Below the pieces are notes generated by a model that saw only the letters and a list, made by a program, of their open reading frames with translations, did no database searches and had not been told where the DNA came from. The translations under genes and the position numbers were made by a program. From contig DYEC01000012.1 of NCBI GenBank assembly GCA_020725865.1, forward strand, positions 248,001 through 312,000: a DNA stretch of 64,000 bases. Direction: 5' to 3'. Of this stretch, positions 9,141 to 19,691 are shown piece by piece; positions within the stretch are counted from its first letter, which is position 1, and each line of letters begins with the position of its first letter. The stretch is from Anaerolinea sp. Its GTDB lineage: Bacteria > Chloroflexota > Anaerolineae > Anaerolineales > Anaerolineaceae.

Positions 9141-10136
9141 TTAATCCATGTTGGGATCTTTACTTAGCCCCAATTTGTCGAATATCAACGGTGCCAGTGC
9201 AGAGATCCATAGTCCCAGCAAAAAATATCGAAAATATCTAAACATATAATATCCTGTTTCTAGTGAGGACGGGTACATGTTTTTCATTCCATACCAAAGT
9301 AATATTGTGCCGGTTGTGCCTACCATGTAACGGAGGACTTTTTGCAGTGCAGTTCCAGAGGCGCTAAACCTTCTAAAATGATGCTTTAGCCAGAGTGCCC
9401 CTAACGAAAAACCAGCAAATATCCCTCCAGTGGAATATGCTATCGAAGGGTCAAGTGGATTGATGGGATGATCAGGGAAGGTTTGACTGGCATTCTGTAT
9501 CCACTGGGTTGGGATTATATTATCAGGTAAGAATAGAAGGGGCGACTGAATGAGTGCAGTAATGAATAAAGAGCCTATTATGCAAATTGCTAACTGTTTT
9601 CCAAATGTCAGCTGGTTCAGCCGTCTGGAGGTAGGTTTTTTGAGGTACAGGAATCCGATAATTGTGATAATACCGATCAGCCAGCCAGCTAGAACGTCAT
9701 GAAAAAAGTGCACTCCCAAATATATTCTTGATATACCAATCAGCAGAACAAGTACAATAAAAACGGTTTTTAACCAGATTTTTTTGCTGTATGCAAATAA
9801 CAATCCCCACAGGCTGCTGGCAATTTGCGCATGGTTGGAAGGAAACCCAAAACTCGATTCTGCCGCGAGTGCCTTAACTCGTGTATCAAGCCAATAGGGT
9901 CTTGGGGTGTGAAACGAAAATTTCAGAAAGGAGTTGATACTATTACTTAACAACAATACCAAAGCAATCGAGATTCCGAAGTTGATATCAATACACCAGT
10001 AAAATAGCGGCAGGATAACAATAAAAAACTCTTCCTGACCAAACGCAGTAAAAAATTTCATGGGAATTGTCAACCATTCTCCCAGAGCCTGTATCAGCAA
10101 AGTGATGGCAATTTCGAATGACAACAAGTTTTCCAC
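9141..10136 (-). CDS. PAP2-superfamily membrane phosphatase
   Basis: A 331-aa polytopic protein. The acid-phosphatase signature is present in order: KFSFHTPRPYW (KxxxxxxRP-like), SFGFPSNHAQ (PSGH-like, here PSNH) and SRIYLGVHFFHDV (SRxxxxxHxxxD). Such enzymes dephosphorylate lipid phosphates or polyprenyl diphosphates on the outer membrane face. Residues from about 175 onward add further membrane segments beyond the core domain, as in PAP2 proteins of the YeiU/long type. The start is GTG. Recycling of undecaprenyl pyrophosphate would fit the envelope-heavy context but is inference. Confidence 0.9.
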   Translation of the reverse strand: MENLLSFEIAITLLIQALGEWLTIPMKFFTAFGQEEFFIVILPLFYWCIDINFGISIALVLLLSNSINSFLKFSFHTPRPYWLDTRVKALAAESSFGFPSNHAQIASSLWGLLFAYSKKIWLKTVFIVLVLLIGISRIYLGVHFFHDVLAGWLIGIITIIGFLYLKKPTSRRLNQLTFGKQLAICIIGSLFITALIQSPLLFLPDNIIPTQWIQNASQTFPDHPINPLDPSIAYSTGGIFAGFSLGALWLKHHFRRFSASGTALQKVLRYMVGTTGTILLWYGMKNMYPSSLETGYYMFRYFRYFLLGLWISALAPLIFDKLGLSKDPNMD

Positions 10137-10288
10137 AAGATTTGGGTTACCCTAAAATTTATCTGGTAAAATTAATTGTATATTCTTGTATTTCATAAGA
10201 TTTAAGCATAGTTTCAGCTAGTGGTCAACTGTGTTTATTCATAATTTAATGTGGGGAGGTTTAAAAAGGCTCTTGAAGTTCGGTGAAA

Positions 10289-10407
10289 GGGAGTGGCTGA
10301 ATATTGGGCTTAAACAAATTGGTAAACATAAGAGAACAGGGGGGCTTCGCCCCTCCTTTTCTACATTCGATCATTCCATGATTTTAACCCGGATTTTAGC
10401 CACTCCC
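10289..10407 (+). ncRNA. Candidate structured RNA with 6S-like long-hairpin architecture
   Basis: GGGAGTGGCT (10289-10298) pairs perfectly with AGCCACTCCC (10398-10407). The helix continues through a symmetric 7x7 stretch with only two mismatches, then GGG-c-TTAAA (10306-10314) with TTTAACCC (10383-10390). A large internal bubble follows (10315-10332 against 10363-10382). The apical stem is 10333-10362 with core GGGGGGC-TTC-GCCCCTC. A closing helix, central bubble and apical stem is the shape of 6S RNA, but 119 bases is short for that family. I see no conserved primary motif, and the strand is not certain. Alternatives are a terminator pair or a regulatory element of rpoC. Confidence 0.42.
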
Positions 10408-10421
10408 GGCGAAATTGGGTA

Positions 10422-10449
10422 TTGAAAATAGAAAATTTAATGATATAAT
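10422..10449 (+). promoter_or_regulatory. rpoC promoter
   Basis: TTGAAA (10422-10427), a 16-base spacer, then TATAAT (10444-10449) preceded by TGA, an extended -10. The predicted transcript start is near 10456, giving a leader of about 100 bases before rpoC. Confidence 0.7.
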
Positions 10450-10554
10450 TTTAGTTTGCATGATATTCAACTCGTTTCGTAATTTCGGATTAGCGTTTGG
10501 AATTTCCATAACGCTTTGTTTCGTTTTGTAGAGATTTTATCCAGGAGGCGTTTA

Positions 10555-13500
10555 GTGGAAACAAAAGGTTTGGTCGCATTGCGGATTAGTCTGGCTTCTC
10601 CCGAGACTATAAGAAGCTGGTCTTATGGTGAAGTGCTCAAGCCCGAAACAATTAACTACCGGCGCTTGCGGCCTGAAAAAGATGGCCTCTTTTGTGAAGC
10701 AATTTTTGGTCCTACCCGGGATTGGCAGTGTTACTGTGGTAAGTATAAAAATCCTCGTTATAAAGGAATTGTTTGCGATAAATGTGGTGTAGAGGTAACG
10801 CGGTCAGCAGTTCGACGCGAGCGGATGGGGCATATTGAGTTGGCTACGCCGGTCGCCCACATCTGGTACACCCGTCGAATACCTTCATATCTTGGGCTGT
10901 TACTGGATATATCACGGCGGAACCTTGATCGGGTACTGTATTTTGCGCAATATATCGTTACTTATGTGGATGAGGAAGCTCGTCAAAAAGCGCTTCGCCG
11001 TCTTGAAGATGAGATGAGCGTCTCCGAACGTGAGGTTGCTGCGCAGATTAACGCTCGCATATTAGAGGTGAAGACAGCCCGTGATCGTAAAATTAGCGAG
11101 CTGAATCAACAGAAAACGGATCTTCAAGCGCGTGCAGATGAGCAGATTGCCGGTCGGTTAGAGCCGATCATGAAAGAAGGCCAGCGCATTGAGCGTGCCT
11201 TACAGGAGAATGTTGGACAAGCTCTTAAAACTGCACTGGTTTTTGAGGGTTCAAATACAACGATTGCCGAGGCTGGTGAAGTTATCACCCCGCAGCACAT
11301 CTCAAAAGTTCAAAAGGTCGTTAAAGAACGACTGGATGAGATTGAAGCAGAGTTTCGAGAGCAACTCCAGCGAGACCTAGATCAACTAGAAGTAACAAAA
11401 GCTCAGATCAAAGCTGAAGCTGATGAACAAATGGAGGCTCTGCGGAACCAGCTTGAAGATCAATCGACAGAATCGCATAGCCAGAACTCGCGCTTGCGCG
11501 ATGAACTCTTGGAATTGAGTCCTTTCACTTTCCTGAGCGAGAGTCGCTACCGTGAGTTAAAATCGCGCTGGGGTCAAACTTTCCGTGCCGATATGGGTGC
11601 CGAAGCCTTCTATGATATTTTACGACGGCTTGACCTTGATAAATTAGCTGAAGAGCTTTGGAACGAGGTAAGGACCTCCAAAAGCAAGCAAAAACGCAAA
11701 AAAGCAACCACACGACTAAAAGTTGTTGAAGCATTCCGCCGTTCGGGCAATCGTCCCGAATGGATGATCCTTACGGTTTTGCCGGTTATCCCACCTGATC
11801 TGCGTCCCATGGTTCAGCTGGACGGAGGTCGTTTTGCAACATCAGACTTGAACGATTTGTATCGCCGTGTCATCAATCGCAATAATCGTCTAAAGCGGTT
11901 ACTTGAACTTGGGGCGCCAGACGTGATCGTTCGCAATGAGAAGCGTATGCTCCAAGAGGCTGTTGACTCCTTGATTGATAATTCACAGCGGGGCAAGGCT
12001 TTATCCCGACGTGGCCGCCGCGAGCTTAAGTCGCTTTCTGATATGCTCAAGGGTAAGAAGGGACGTTTCCGCCGCAATTTACTTGGTAAGCGTGTTGACT
12101 ATTCTGGACGCTCGGTTATTGTAGTCGGTCCAAAGTTAAAACTATATCAGTGCGGTTTACCAAAGAATATGGCGCTTGAGCTGTATCGCCCGTTTGTCAT
12201 CGCGCGCCTGGTGACACATAATTACGCTGCGAATGTTAAGGGCGCTCGCCGTTTCATTGATCGTAATCGCCCCGAGGTGTGGGAAGTATTGGAAGAAGTT
12301 ATCAAAGAGCGCCCGGTGCTCTTGAACCGTGCCCCTACGCTTCATCGTTTGGGTATCCAGGCTTTTGAGCCGGTTTTAATTGAGGGCAGTGCTATTCAAC
12401 TTCATCCTTTGGTTACCACTGCGTTTAATGCTGACTTTGATGGTGACCAGATGGCTGTCCATGTTCCCCTTTCTGATAAGGCGGTGTGGGAAGCGCGCAA
12501 TTTGATGCTTTCTTCGCGCAATTTGTTAAAACCGGCGGATGGTGAGCCGATTATCAGCCCCTCGAAAGACATGGTGCTTGGTGTGTATTATCTGACCATG
12601 GATGATCAGCGCGACCATATGGGAGATGGACGATTCTTTGCTGATGCTGATGAGGTTGAATTGGCATACCAACTTGGTCAGGCTGATATTCATGCGAAAA
12701 TCAAAGTGTTAGTTGAAACATGGTATGACGATAAGGGGAATCGTTTACCGAAGTCCCGCAGAGCATTAATCGATACAACAGTTGGACGGGTCCTGTTTAA
12801 CCGGATCCTGCCTAAAGAGATTCAATTTGTCAATGAAGTATTGGACAAGGGCGGTGTCAAAGACCTGATTGCTCAAGTATATGAAATTTGCGGTCAGGAG
12901 ATAACCACTGAGGTTGCAGATGCCATCAAGGATATTGGTTTTGAATATGCGATGCGCTCTGGGGCGACCATTGCTGTGGCAGATATCACCATACCGCCGG
13001 AAAAGAGTCAAATTATCGCCGATGCTCAACAGGAGGTTGAAAATGTCAATCGAGCCTGGCGCCGAGGCTTATTGACCGAACAGGAACGCAATGAGCGCAT
13101 TATTGAAATCTGGCAAAAGACCACGAAAGAAGTTGCGGAAAAGGTCCGCGACCGTATGGATCCAAATGGCAATCTGGCAACCATGGCGAATTCTGGGGCT
13201 ACAAAAGGTGGTTTTGGCCCAATTGCCCAACTGGCGGGAATGCGCGGCCTGATGGCTGATCCTGCTGGGCGCATTATTCGCTTACCTATTCAATCAAACT
13301 TCCGAGAAGGTTTAACTGCTCTGGAATATTTTATTTCGACCCATGGTGCTCGAAAGGGTCTGGCTGACACTGCGTTGCGTACTGCCGATGCCGGTTACCT
13401 GACACGCCGTTTGGTGGATATTGCCCAGGATATTATTATCAATGAGGAAGACTGTGGAACTTCTGATGGAATTTGGATCCGCAAAACAGATGATATTGCT

Positions 13501-14790
13501 GGTCAGTCCATGTCTGTGCGTCTGTTTGGTCGCCTGTTGGCGGAACGGGTAATCCATCCGCAGACGGGTGAGGTGCTTGGGGAACGTAATGAGATGTTGG
13601 ATCATGATCTGGTTCGCAGGATTGTGTCTGCCGGTGTCAATGAAGTCAAGGTGCGTTCACCCTTAACTTGTGAACTGTTACATGGTGTTTGTGCTAAGTG
13701 TTATGGTATGGATTTGGGCCGGGGCAAGGAAGTTGAGCTTGGCGCCGCAGTCGGAATCGTAGCTGCCCAGTCCATTGGTGAGCCCGGCACTCAGCTGACA
13801 TTGCGTACTTTCCACACTGGTGGTGTTGCGGCAGGCGGAGATATTACTACTGGTCTACCGCGTGTGGAAGAATTGTTCGAGGCCCGGCGCACACCGAAGG
13901 GTGAAGCTGTAATTACTCAAATCGCAGGCACAGTGAAGATTTTGCAAAGTGACCGTTATAGCGAACAGCGGGTTGTACGTGTGGAAAAGAGCGAGATGCT
14001 CAGTGACGGATATGATATTCCTGAGGGTTGGGAAATTAAGGTCTCTGATGAACAACAGGTTTCAGCTGGCGATTGTATAGCTGCGCTTGATGAAGCTTCT
14101 ATTGTTGCCCAGCACGCAGGGCGAGTGCGTATTGAGGGAAGAAAAGTGATTATCTCTTATGAGCAACGTGATAGCGAAGAATATGAAATTCCTAGCACAT
14201 CGCGCTTGCTGATAAAGGATGGTGATCATGTAGAGGCAGGGCAGCCACTTACGGAAGGCTCACTCAATCCGCATACGATTTTGAGGATCAAGGGCCGTGA
14301 GGCTTGCCAGATGTACCTTTTGAGTGAAATCCAGCGTGTCTATCGCGCACAGGGTCAGAATATCAATGACAAACATTTCGAGGTTATCATTCGAAAAATG
14401 ACTGGTAAGGTTCAGGTTATTCGCCCAGGTGATTCCCCTTATTTGCCGATGGACTTGGTTGATCGGCTTGAAATTCGCAAAGTGAATGAGGAACTAACGG
14501 CTCAGGGTAAACAACCTGCGAAGTACGTGGAAATCCTTCTGGGTGTAACGAAAGCCTCGTTGAGTACCGATTCGTTCCTGTCGGCTTCTTCGTTCCAGCA
14601 TACAATTAAAGTGCTTGCCGGTGCAGCTATTGCTTCTAGCAAAGATCCTTTGTATGGGCTTAAGGAGAATGTCATCATTGGTAAATTGATACCAGCGGGC
14701 ACAGGTTTTGTTCATGGACGCTTCAATGAGGAAGCTAATAACGAGGATAAATATCTGGTGTCGGTTTCAAATTTACCAACTACCGATTAG
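10555..14790 (+). CDS. rpoC: DNA-directed RNA polymerase subunit beta prime
   Basis: A 1411-aa catalytic clamp subunit of RNA polymerase. The N-terminal zinc site is [20 protein letters not shown]. The magnesium-binding active site is [12 protein letters not shown] (D627, D629, D631). The trigger-loop region contains [11 protein letters not shown], and the second zinc site is [14 protein letters not shown] Glu/Gln/Lys-rich coiled-coil insertion of roughly 150 residues sits between the N-terminal clamp and the LSPFTFLSE segment. The GTG at 10555 is chosen because AGGAGG lies six bases upstream and the family N-terminus follows. An ATG 39 bases earlier has no such site. Unusually, rpoB is not adjacent; the upstream neighbour is divergent. 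Confidence 0.97.
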   Translation: METKGLVALRISLASPETIRSWSYGEVLKPETINYRRLRPEKDGLFCEAIFGPTRDWQCYCGKYKNPRYKGIVCDKCGVEVTRSAVRRERMGHIELATPVAHIWYTRRIPSYLGLLLDISRRNLDRVLYFAQYIVTYVDEEARQKALRRLEDEMSVSEREVAAQINARILEVKTARDRKISELNQQKTDLQARADEQIAGRLEPIMKEGQRIERALQENVGQALKTALVFEGSNTTIAEAGEVITPQHISKVQKVVKERLDEIEAEFREQLQRDLDQLEVTKAQIKAEADEQMEALRNQLEDQSTESHSQNSRLRDELLELSPFTFLSESRYRELKSRWGQTFRADMGAEAFYDILRRLDLDKLAEELWNEVRTSKSKQKRKKATTRLKVVEAFRRSGNRPEWMILTVLPVIPPDLRPMVQLDGGRFATSDLNDLYRRVINRNNRLKRLLELGAPDVIVRNEKRMLQEAVDSLIDNSQRGKALSRRGRRELKSLSDMLKGKKGRFRRNLLGKRVDYSGRSVIVVGPKLKLYQCGLPKNMALELYRPFVIARLVTHNYAANVKGARRFIDRNRPEVWEVLEEVIKERPVLLNRAPTLHRLGIQAFEPVLIEGSAIQLHPLVTTAFNADFDGDQMAVHVPLSDKAVWEARNLMLSSRNLLKPADGEPIISPSKDMVLGVYYLTMDDQRDHMGDGRFFADADEVELAYQLGQADIHAKIKVLVETWYDDKGNRLPKSRRALIDTTVGRVLFNRILPKEIQFVNEVLDKGGVKDLIAQVYEICGQEITTEVADAIKDIGFEYAMRSGATIAVADITIPPEKSQIIADAQQEVENVNRAWRRGLLTEQERNERIIEIWQKTTKEVAEKVRDRMDPNGNLATMANSGATKGGFGPIAQLAGMRGLMADPAGRIIRLPIQSNFREGLTALEYFISTHGARKGLADTALRTADAGYLTRRLVDIAQDIIINEEDCGTSDGIWIRKTDDIAGQSMSVRLFGRLLAERVIHPQTGEVLGERNEMLDHDLVRRIVSAGVNEVKVRSPLTCELLHGVCAKCYGMDLGRGKEVELGAAVGIVAAQSIGEPGTQLTLRTFHTGGVAAGGDITTGLPRVEELFEARRTPKGEAVITQIAGTVKILQSDRYSEQRVVRVEKSEMLSDGYDIPEGWEIKVSDEQQVSAGDCIAALDEASIVAQHAGRVRIEGRKVIISYEQRDSEEYEIPSTSRLLIKDGDHVEAGQPLTEGSLNPHTILRIKGREACQMYLLSEIQRVYRAQGQNINDKHFEVIIRKMTGKVQVIRPGDSPYLPMDLVDRLEIRKVNEELTAQGKQPAKYVEILLGVTKASLSTDSFLSASSFQHTIKVLAGAAIASSKDPLYGLKENVIIGKLIPAGTGFVHGRFNEEANNEDKYLVSVSNLPTTD

Positions 14791-14820
14791 ATTTGTGTAA
14801 TAAAACCAGCAAAAATAAAA

Positions 14821-14856
14821 AAGACCCTCTAGTGCTTTGGCCAGAGGGTCTTTTTA
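14821..14856 (+). terminator. rpoC rho-independent terminator
   Basis: AAGACCCTCT (14821-14830) pairs perfectly with AGAGGGTCTT (14843-14852) around a 12-base loop, followed by a T run. It lies 31 bases after the rpoC stop. Confidence 0.9.
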
Positions 14857-14880
14857 TATGTTTATTCTGGTTTCTGGGAA

Positions 14881-14978
14881 AGAGGTCGTTGAAAAACACA
14901 AACCAACCGCTATATCCAGTGTTAAGATACTCGATATTTCGTATAGGTATACGACAAATGTGACTTTTTCAACACTCT
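14881..14978. repeat. Candidate small inverted-repeat (MITE-like) element
   Basis: The left end AGAGgtcGTTGAAAAACACA (14881-14900) and the reverse complement of the right end (AGAGTGTTGAAAAAGTCACA, 14959-14978) share AGAG, GTTGAAAAA and CACA with small gaps. The element is about 98 bases, carries no gene and has no clear target duplication. Inside is a 16-base palindrome, TCGTATA-GG-TATACGA (14939-14954). It could be a MITE remnant or simply a regulatory structure. Confidence 0.35.
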
Positions 14979-14990
14979 CAGTAAAAAGGT

Positions 14991-15019
14991 TTGCATATTT
15001 TTTATCCTCATGTTAAACT
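14991..15019 (+). promoter_or_regulatory. Promoter of the gene at 15031
   Basis: TTGCAT (14991-14996), a 17-base spacer, then TAAACT (15014-15019) with an extended TG (15011-15012). The predicted transcript start is about 15026, only a few bases before the ATG at 15031. Confidence 0.5.
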
Positions 15020-15030
15020 TACCTGTTACG

Positions 15031-15642
15031 ATGCGGTACAAATTCTTGTTCTTTATCTTGGTTTGGTGCTGTTTCCTTCTGGGAACGGCGCATTCTCCAT
15101 TCTTAAGATTGCGTGTCGATTTCCCAAAAGAAGGGGACGTGTTACAGGGCGTTGTGGAGATTATTGGGAGTACAACGGCTAATGGTTTTCAATCATATGA
15201 AATTGCATTCGCCTTTCAGAGATCTGAACCTCTAACCTGGTTCTTGATTCAGCAAAGCACCGAACCTGTACAAGATGGGGTGCTTGCTCAATGGGATACG
15301 ACTACAATTTCAGACGGGGATTATCAATTGCGCGTAATTGTGAACTTGCTCAATGGACAACAAGAGGAAGTGAGAATTAAAGGATTGCGGGTACGCAACT
15401 ATACGGCGGTTGAAACCAGTACAGCCGTTTCTATGTCGCTATCGACACCGGTGACTCCCGCCATAGAGGTTACAGACACAGTCAATGTGTTTCCCACCGT
15501 TCAGCATAGAAAAAATACTAATTCTGCGTTTATTGCGGAAGACAAATTAATTGTGAGTGTGTTTGCAGGAGCTTTGGTTGTGGCCGTTTTGTTTATAGCA
15601 ATTGGATTGTACGTGTGGCTGGGGTCTGGAAAACGCAGATAA
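15031..15642 (+). CDS. Membrane-anchored exported protein of unknown function
   Basis: I do not recognise a family. The product is about 203 aa. From the ATG at 15031 it has a clean signal peptide (MRYK, then a hydrophobic core, then LLGTAHS). Residues about 30-120 look like an Ig-like beta domain (LQGVVEIIGST, ISDGDYQLRVIV). A Thr/Ser-rich linker follows, and one C-terminal membrane helix (about 175-195) ends in GSGKRR. It is therefore probably a type I surface protein with a short basic cytoplasmic tail. An ATG at 15010 in the same frame is possible, but it weakens the signal peptide and overlaps the promoter. The gene ends 18-27 bases before pth. Confidence 0.75.
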   Translation: MRYKFLFFILVWCCFLLGTAHSPFLRLRVDFPKEGDVLQGVVEIIGSTTANGFQSYEIAFAFQRSEPLTWFLIQQSTEPVQDGVLAQWDTTTISDGDYQLRVIVNLLNGQQEEVRIKGLRVRNYTAVETSTAVSMSLSTPVTPAIEVTDTVNVFPTVQHRKNTNSAFIAEDKLIVSVFAGALVVAVLFIAIGLYVWLGSGKRR

Positions 15643-15656
15643 GCTAAGCTTTTACA

Positions 15657-15669
15657 TATAATGATTACG
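15657..15669 (+). promoter_or_regulatory. -10 box placed for a leaderless pth transcript
   Basis: TATAAT (15657-15662) followed by exactly seven bases and ATG at 15670. There is no -35 match and no Shine-Dalgarno sequence. The same geometry occurs before minC and the gene at 48264. Confidence 0.45.
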
Positions 15670-16287
15670 ATGTGGAAAAACTTGAAATCTAAGTTATCTT
15701 CTCCCAACCCAATGACTTATCTACTCGTAGGTTTAGGTAATCCGGGACGTGAGTATCGGGATAACCGCCACAACATTGGGTTTATGGTGGTGGATGAGCT
15801 TTCTGCTCAATTTGGTATTTCGTTGACACGTGTCCAGTCTCGCTCACTGGTTGGAATAGGTATTCGTGAGGAGAAAAGAGTTATTTTAGCCAAACCACAA
15901 ACGTACATGAACCTCTCCGGTCAGGCAGTAACTGGGTTGACGCGTTTTTATAAAATTTTGCCGGATTGCTTACTTGTTATACATGATGATATGGATTTGC
16001 CATTTGGTACATTGCGCATAAGACCTTCCGGCGGTTCTGGTGGGCAGAAAGGTTTAGCGTCAATTATTGAGCAACTTGGGACGGATGGTTTTCCACGAAT
16101 GCGTCTTGGAATAGGTCGCCCACCTAGAGGGATGGACCCTGCCGAGTATGTTCTCCAACCATTTTCTCAAAGTGAACAAAAAATGTTGCCCATTTTTCTT
16201 GGAAATGCAGTGGAGGCTGTGGAGACTTACCTTGATCACGGTCTTGAAATAGCGATGTCGCGGTTTAATGGTAATGTTTTGGAATAG
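15670..16287 (+). CDS. pth: Peptidyl-tRNA hydrolase
   Basis: Releases tRNA from peptidyl-tRNAs that drop off ribosomes. Family motifs are LLVGLGNPGREY, NRHNIGF (catalytic His), KPQTYMNLSGQAV and HDDMDLPFGTLRIR with GGSGGQKGL. The core begins at about residue 15, so there is a short N-terminal extension. Three in-frame ATGs compete: 15661 overlaps the TATAAT, 15670 is the preferred leaderless start, and 15712 gives the shortest classical N-terminus. The 3' end overlaps the start of mfd by 20 bases, so the two are likely cotranscribed. Confidence 0.95.
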   Translation: MWKNLKSKLSSPNPMTYLLVGLGNPGREYRDNRHNIGFMVVDELSAQFGISLTRVQSRSLVGIGIREEKRVILAKPQTYMNLSGQAVTGLTRFYKILPDCLLVIHDDMDLPFGTLRIRPSGGSGGQKGLASIIEQLGTDGFPRMRLGIGRPPRGMDPAEYVLQPFSQSEQKMLPIFLGNAVEAVETYLDHGLEIAMSRFNGNVLE

Positions 16288-19200
16288 AACTGTGTTGGAT
16301 TTATTACGCTCTCTTACTGCTTATCAACAAATTGTTGCGGACATAAAAGATGGTGTACGACTGCCTGGGTTGGGATTGCCACGCGCAGTTCGATTGCCTA
16401 TTCTGGCCGCTCTTCATACGGATCTTAATTGGCCAATATTATTTGTGACAGATCGCGCTGACAAAGCGTTATTGCAACTAGATGAGCTGGCTTTTTGGGC
16501 GCCATCTGCAAATCGCTTGTACTTTCCTGAACCAACACCTCTATTTTATGAACAGGCTGCTTGGGGGACCACAACCCGGCGTGACCGTCTTTTGGCTTTA
16601 ACAAAGTTAGCCGTTTATCATATTCCAGGTATTTGCAGTCTGGCGCAACCTGCCATTTGGATCGCACCAGTGCGAGCGTTGATGACTCGCACCTTGCCGC
16701 GTCGCGATTTTCTTAAGCACAGCCGAATTCTCCGGCTTGGGCAACAACATCAACTTGAAAATCTAAAGCGTTCGTGGGTTGCAATTGGTTACGAGGCGGT
16801 TGAGATAGTGCTCGAGCCCGGGCAATTTTCACATCGGGGGGGATTGTTAGACATCTGGCCGCCGGGTGAGCAATTACCAGTCCGATTAGATTTCTTTGGT
16901 GACGAAATTGAGACCTTGCGCCACTTTGATCCTGCCACTCAACGAACAGTCCAGAAGTTAGATCATGTTTTAGTTACGCCGGCACGTGAGGTTTTGCCCC
17001 ACAGAGTTGAGGAATTAAATCTCTCTTTGCACAATGTGGACGAATTTTATCTGCCACTTCTTCATCCTCAGCCAGCATCTCTTTTAGAATATCTCCCTCA
17101 GCAATCCCTAGTAGTGATTGATGACCTGGATCATGTTCAGCTATTAGCAACGGAGATAGAGGAGCAGGCGGTTAAACTTCGGAACGAAAGTATAAGAGAG
17201 GGATTACTTTCCGATGATTTTCCGGTTCCATATCTCACATTTTCCGAATTAATTGATCAACTTGGACGTTATAACTGGGTGGAGTTTGGGAGGTTTACTG
17301 CACCTGAGTTGTCACCTTTAGCTTCTGCTTTCTCGCCAGGACCACGTTTTGGAGGTCGTCTGAAGGCACTGCTGGAATATATTCGCCAACGTTGTGAGGC
17401 GCGTGATTTGGTTCGGGTTGTTTCTCGTCAGAGCTCACGTCTAAAAGAACTATGGTCAGATCAAAGTTGTGATGAAAATGTAATAGTGCCTGAATTTCTT
17501 GATGGAACGTTGAGTGAAGGATGGGAACTAAAGCTGGATGATGATCGTTGTGTTTGTCTTCTAACCGATAGCGAGATATTTGGTTGGGAGCGTCCCAAAC
17601 CGCGGCAGCTACATCGTCCTGTTGTCGAAGCACCCGAAACCAGCTTTGCAGATCTTCGTTCAGGCGATTGGGTGGTCCATATAGACTATGGAATTGGCCG
17701 TTTTGTGGGGCTTGTGAATCGGGTTTTGGATGGGGTTGTACGTGAATTCTTGTGCATCGAATATGAGGACGGTGATCAGCTTTATGTTCCTATTCATCAG
17801 GTGGACCGGATTAGTCGGTATATTGGACCTGACGATGCACCTCCTACGGCAACACGACTTGGCACTGCTGAATGGACGAATACAAAACAGCGTGTGCGAG
17901 AGGCAGTTCAGGAGGTGGCTCGGGAATTACTTGAGCTGTATGCTCGTCGTCAAATTGCACAGGGGTTTGCATTCAGCAAAGATACAACCTGGCAACAGGA
18001 ATTGGAGGCGAGCTTTCCTTATATTGAAACCTCTGATCAACTAAAAGCAATCGCTGAAGTAAAACGGGATATGGAAAGTCCGCGTCCGATGGATCGCTTG
18101 TTATGTGGCGATGTGGGGTATGGTAAGACAGAAGTCGCGTTGCGGGCTGCCTTCAAAGCCGTAATGGATGGTAAGCAAGTTGCTGTTTTGGTGCCAACAA
18201 CTGTTCTGGCTCAACAGCATTATGAAACTTTCCGCCAACGTTTGGCAGTGTACCCGGTGGAAGTGGAGATGCTTTCGCGCTTTCGCACTCCGCGGGAGCA
18301 AGAAGAAATTTTGAAACGTCTTAGATCAGGCTCCATAGATATTGTCATTGGTACTCATCGTTTACTTCAACCAGATGTTCAATTTAAAGACCTAGGATTG
18401 CTGGTCATTGATGAAGAACAGCGATTTGGGGTAACTCACAAAGAGTATTTGAAGAAACTGCGGACTGAGGTAGACGTGCTCACATTAACTGCAACCCCTA
18501 TACCGCGAACTTTATATATGGCTTTAACCGGAGTGCGGGATATATCTACGATTAACACGCCTCCAGAAGAACGCTTGCCGATAATAACGCATGTTGGGCC
18601 TTATTCACCTCGCTTGGTACGTCAGGCGATTTTGCGAGAATTGGAGCGTGGTGGTCAGGTGTTTTTTGTTCATAATCGTGTGCAAACGATTGAAGGCATG
18701 AAACGTCACCTGAATATGCTGGTTCCAGAAGCGCGTGTAGGAATTGCGCATGGGCAGATGCCGGAAACCGAGCTGTCTGCTGTAATGCACCAGTTTACGA
18801 AAGGTGAGATTGATGTTTTGCTTTGTACCTCGATTATCGAATCGGGATTGGATATTCCAAACGCCAATACGTTAATCGTGGATCGAGGGGACACATTTGG
18901 ATTGGCTCAACTTTACCAACTACGCGGCAGGGTGGGCCGAGGTGCACAACGTGCATATGCTTATTTCTTTCGCCATAAGCGTAAGCCGCCAACTCGTGAA
19001 GGTCAGGAGCGCCTGGAAGTTATTGCAGAGAATACTCAATTGGGTGCTGGATATTCAATTGCCATGCGCGATCTGGAAATGCGTGGTGCAGGAGAACTGT
19101 TAGGCACTCGCCAGCATGGTTTCATTGCTGCGGTTGGATTTCATCTTTACACTCGCTTATTAGCACAAGCGGTGAGGGAACTGAGGGCGACAAAGGGGCT

Positions 19201-19669
19201 GTCAGTACCCAAAACGGAACTTTTGGATATTAAGGCTATAAAAATGCCAGTGAATGTGGATTTGCCCCTTAAGATTGGGATTCCCGTGGAATATATTTCT
19301 GATCAAAATTTACGTTTGCAATTGTACCGAAGATTGGCAAATGTTCAAAGCGAGGACGAATTGCAATCATTGGAAGAGGAATTTAAGGATCGATTTGGTC
19401 TTCTACCTGAAGAACTTGCTAATTTATTTTATCAGATGAAGGTGAAACTTCTTGCTGAGGTTGCGGGATTAGCTTCGGTGACGGTGGAGAGCGAACAGAT
19501 TGTTCTTCGTTATCCCCCTTTACCAGAGGGTATGAATTCGCGGGATTTGTTCCCGGTTGGATGGGGTACCCGAGCGGGTAAAAATGCTTATTGGATGCCG
19601 CTAAATTCACACGAGCTTCCCTGGCAAAAACGCCTTCTTGAAGTATTAAAAGCTATAGCGATTCCTTGA
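16268..19669 (+). CDS. mfd: Transcription-repair coupling factor
   Basis: Mfd removes RNA polymerase stalled at DNA lesions and recruits UvrABC. The 1133-aa length is normal. In order there is a UvrB-homology N-terminus ([23 protein letters not shown]), the RNA-polymerase-interaction CarD-like domain ([18 protein letters not shown], about residue 460), a RecG-like helicase with Walker [10 protein letters not shown] and DEEQ box VIDEEQRFG, then motifs TATPIPRTL and QLRGRVGRG, and the C-terminal TRCF domain. It overlaps pth by 20 bases and is followed 22 bases later by uvrB, so a repair partner is linked. A second in-frame ATG lies six bases in. Confidence 0.97.
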   Translation: MVMFWNRTVLDLLRSLTAYQQIVADIKDGVRLPGLGLPRAVRLPILAALHTDLNWPILFVTDRADKALLQLDELAFWAPSANRLYFPEPTPLFYEQAAWGTTTRRDRLLALTKLAVYHIPGICSLAQPAIWIAPVRALMTRTLPRRDFLKHSRILRLGQQHQLENLKRSWVAIGYEAVEIVLEPGQFSHRGGLLDIWPPGEQLPVRLDFFGDEIETLRHFDPATQRTVQKLDHVLVTPAREVLPHRVEELNLSLHNVDEFYLPLLHPQPASLLEYLPQQSLVVIDDLDHVQLLATEIEEQAVKLRNESIREGLLSDDFPVPYLTFSELIDQLGRYNWVEFGRFTAPELSPLASAFSPGPRFGGRLKALLEYIRQRCEARDLVRVVSRQSSRLKELWSDQSCDENVIVPEFLDGTLSEGWELKLDDDRCVCLLTDSEIFGWERPKPRQLHRPVVEAPETSFADLRSGDWVVHIDYGIGRFVGLVNRVLDGVVREFLCIEYEDGDQLYVPIHQVDRISRYIGPDDAPPTATRLGTAEWTNTKQRVREAVQEVARELLELYARRQIAQGFAFSKDTTWQQELEASFPYIETSDQLKAIAEVKRDMESPRPMDRLLCGDVGYGKTEVALRAAFKAVMDGKQVAVLVPTTVLAQQHYETFRQRLAVYPVEVEMLSRFRTPREQEEILKRLRSGSIDIVIGTHRLLQPDVQFKDLGLLVIDEEQRFGVTHKEYLKKLRTEVDVLTLTATPIPRTLYMALTGVRDISTINTPPEERLPIITHVGPYSPRLVRQAILRELERGGQVFFVHNRVQTIEGMKRHLNMLVPEARVGIAHGQMPETELSAVMHQFTKGEIDVLLCTSIIESGLDIPNANTLIVDRGDTFGLAQLYQLRGRVGRGAQRAYAYFFRHKRKPPTREGQERLEVIAENTQLGAGYSIAMRDLEMRGAGELLGTRQHGFIAAVGFHLYTRLLAQAVRELRATKGLSVPKTELLDIKAIKMPVNVDLPLKIGIPVEYISDQNLRLQLYRRLANVQSEDELQSLEEEFKDRFGLLPEELANLFYQMKVKLLAEVAGLASVTVESEQIVLRYPPLPEGMNSRDLFPVGWGTRAGKNAYWMPLNSHELPWQKRLLEVLKAIAIP

Positions 19670-19691
19670 GCAAATTGGAATATGAGGTGGT

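Larger units (their letters stand above)
10137..10554. other. 418-base non-coding gap between the PAP2 gene and rpoC
   Basis: This is the only gene-free stretch over 300 bases. It holds the divergent 5' flanks of the PAP2 gene and rpoC, a possible extended -10 on the + strand (TGGTAAAAT, 10164-10172), a long imperfect hairpin (10289-10407), the rpoC promoter and a leader of about 100 bases. A 64-codon open frame here has no coding features. Confidence 0.8.

Noticed and set aside
10289-10407. SRP RNA or tmRNA identity for the structured region
   Set aside because: The conserved SRP apical motif and the tRNA-like ends and tag frame of tmRNA are absent. Only the 6S-like overall shape fits.
10231-10425. 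64-codon open frame on the + strand before rpoC
   Set aside because: It has no ribosome site, unconvincing composition and coincides with the hairpin structure and the rpoC promoter region.
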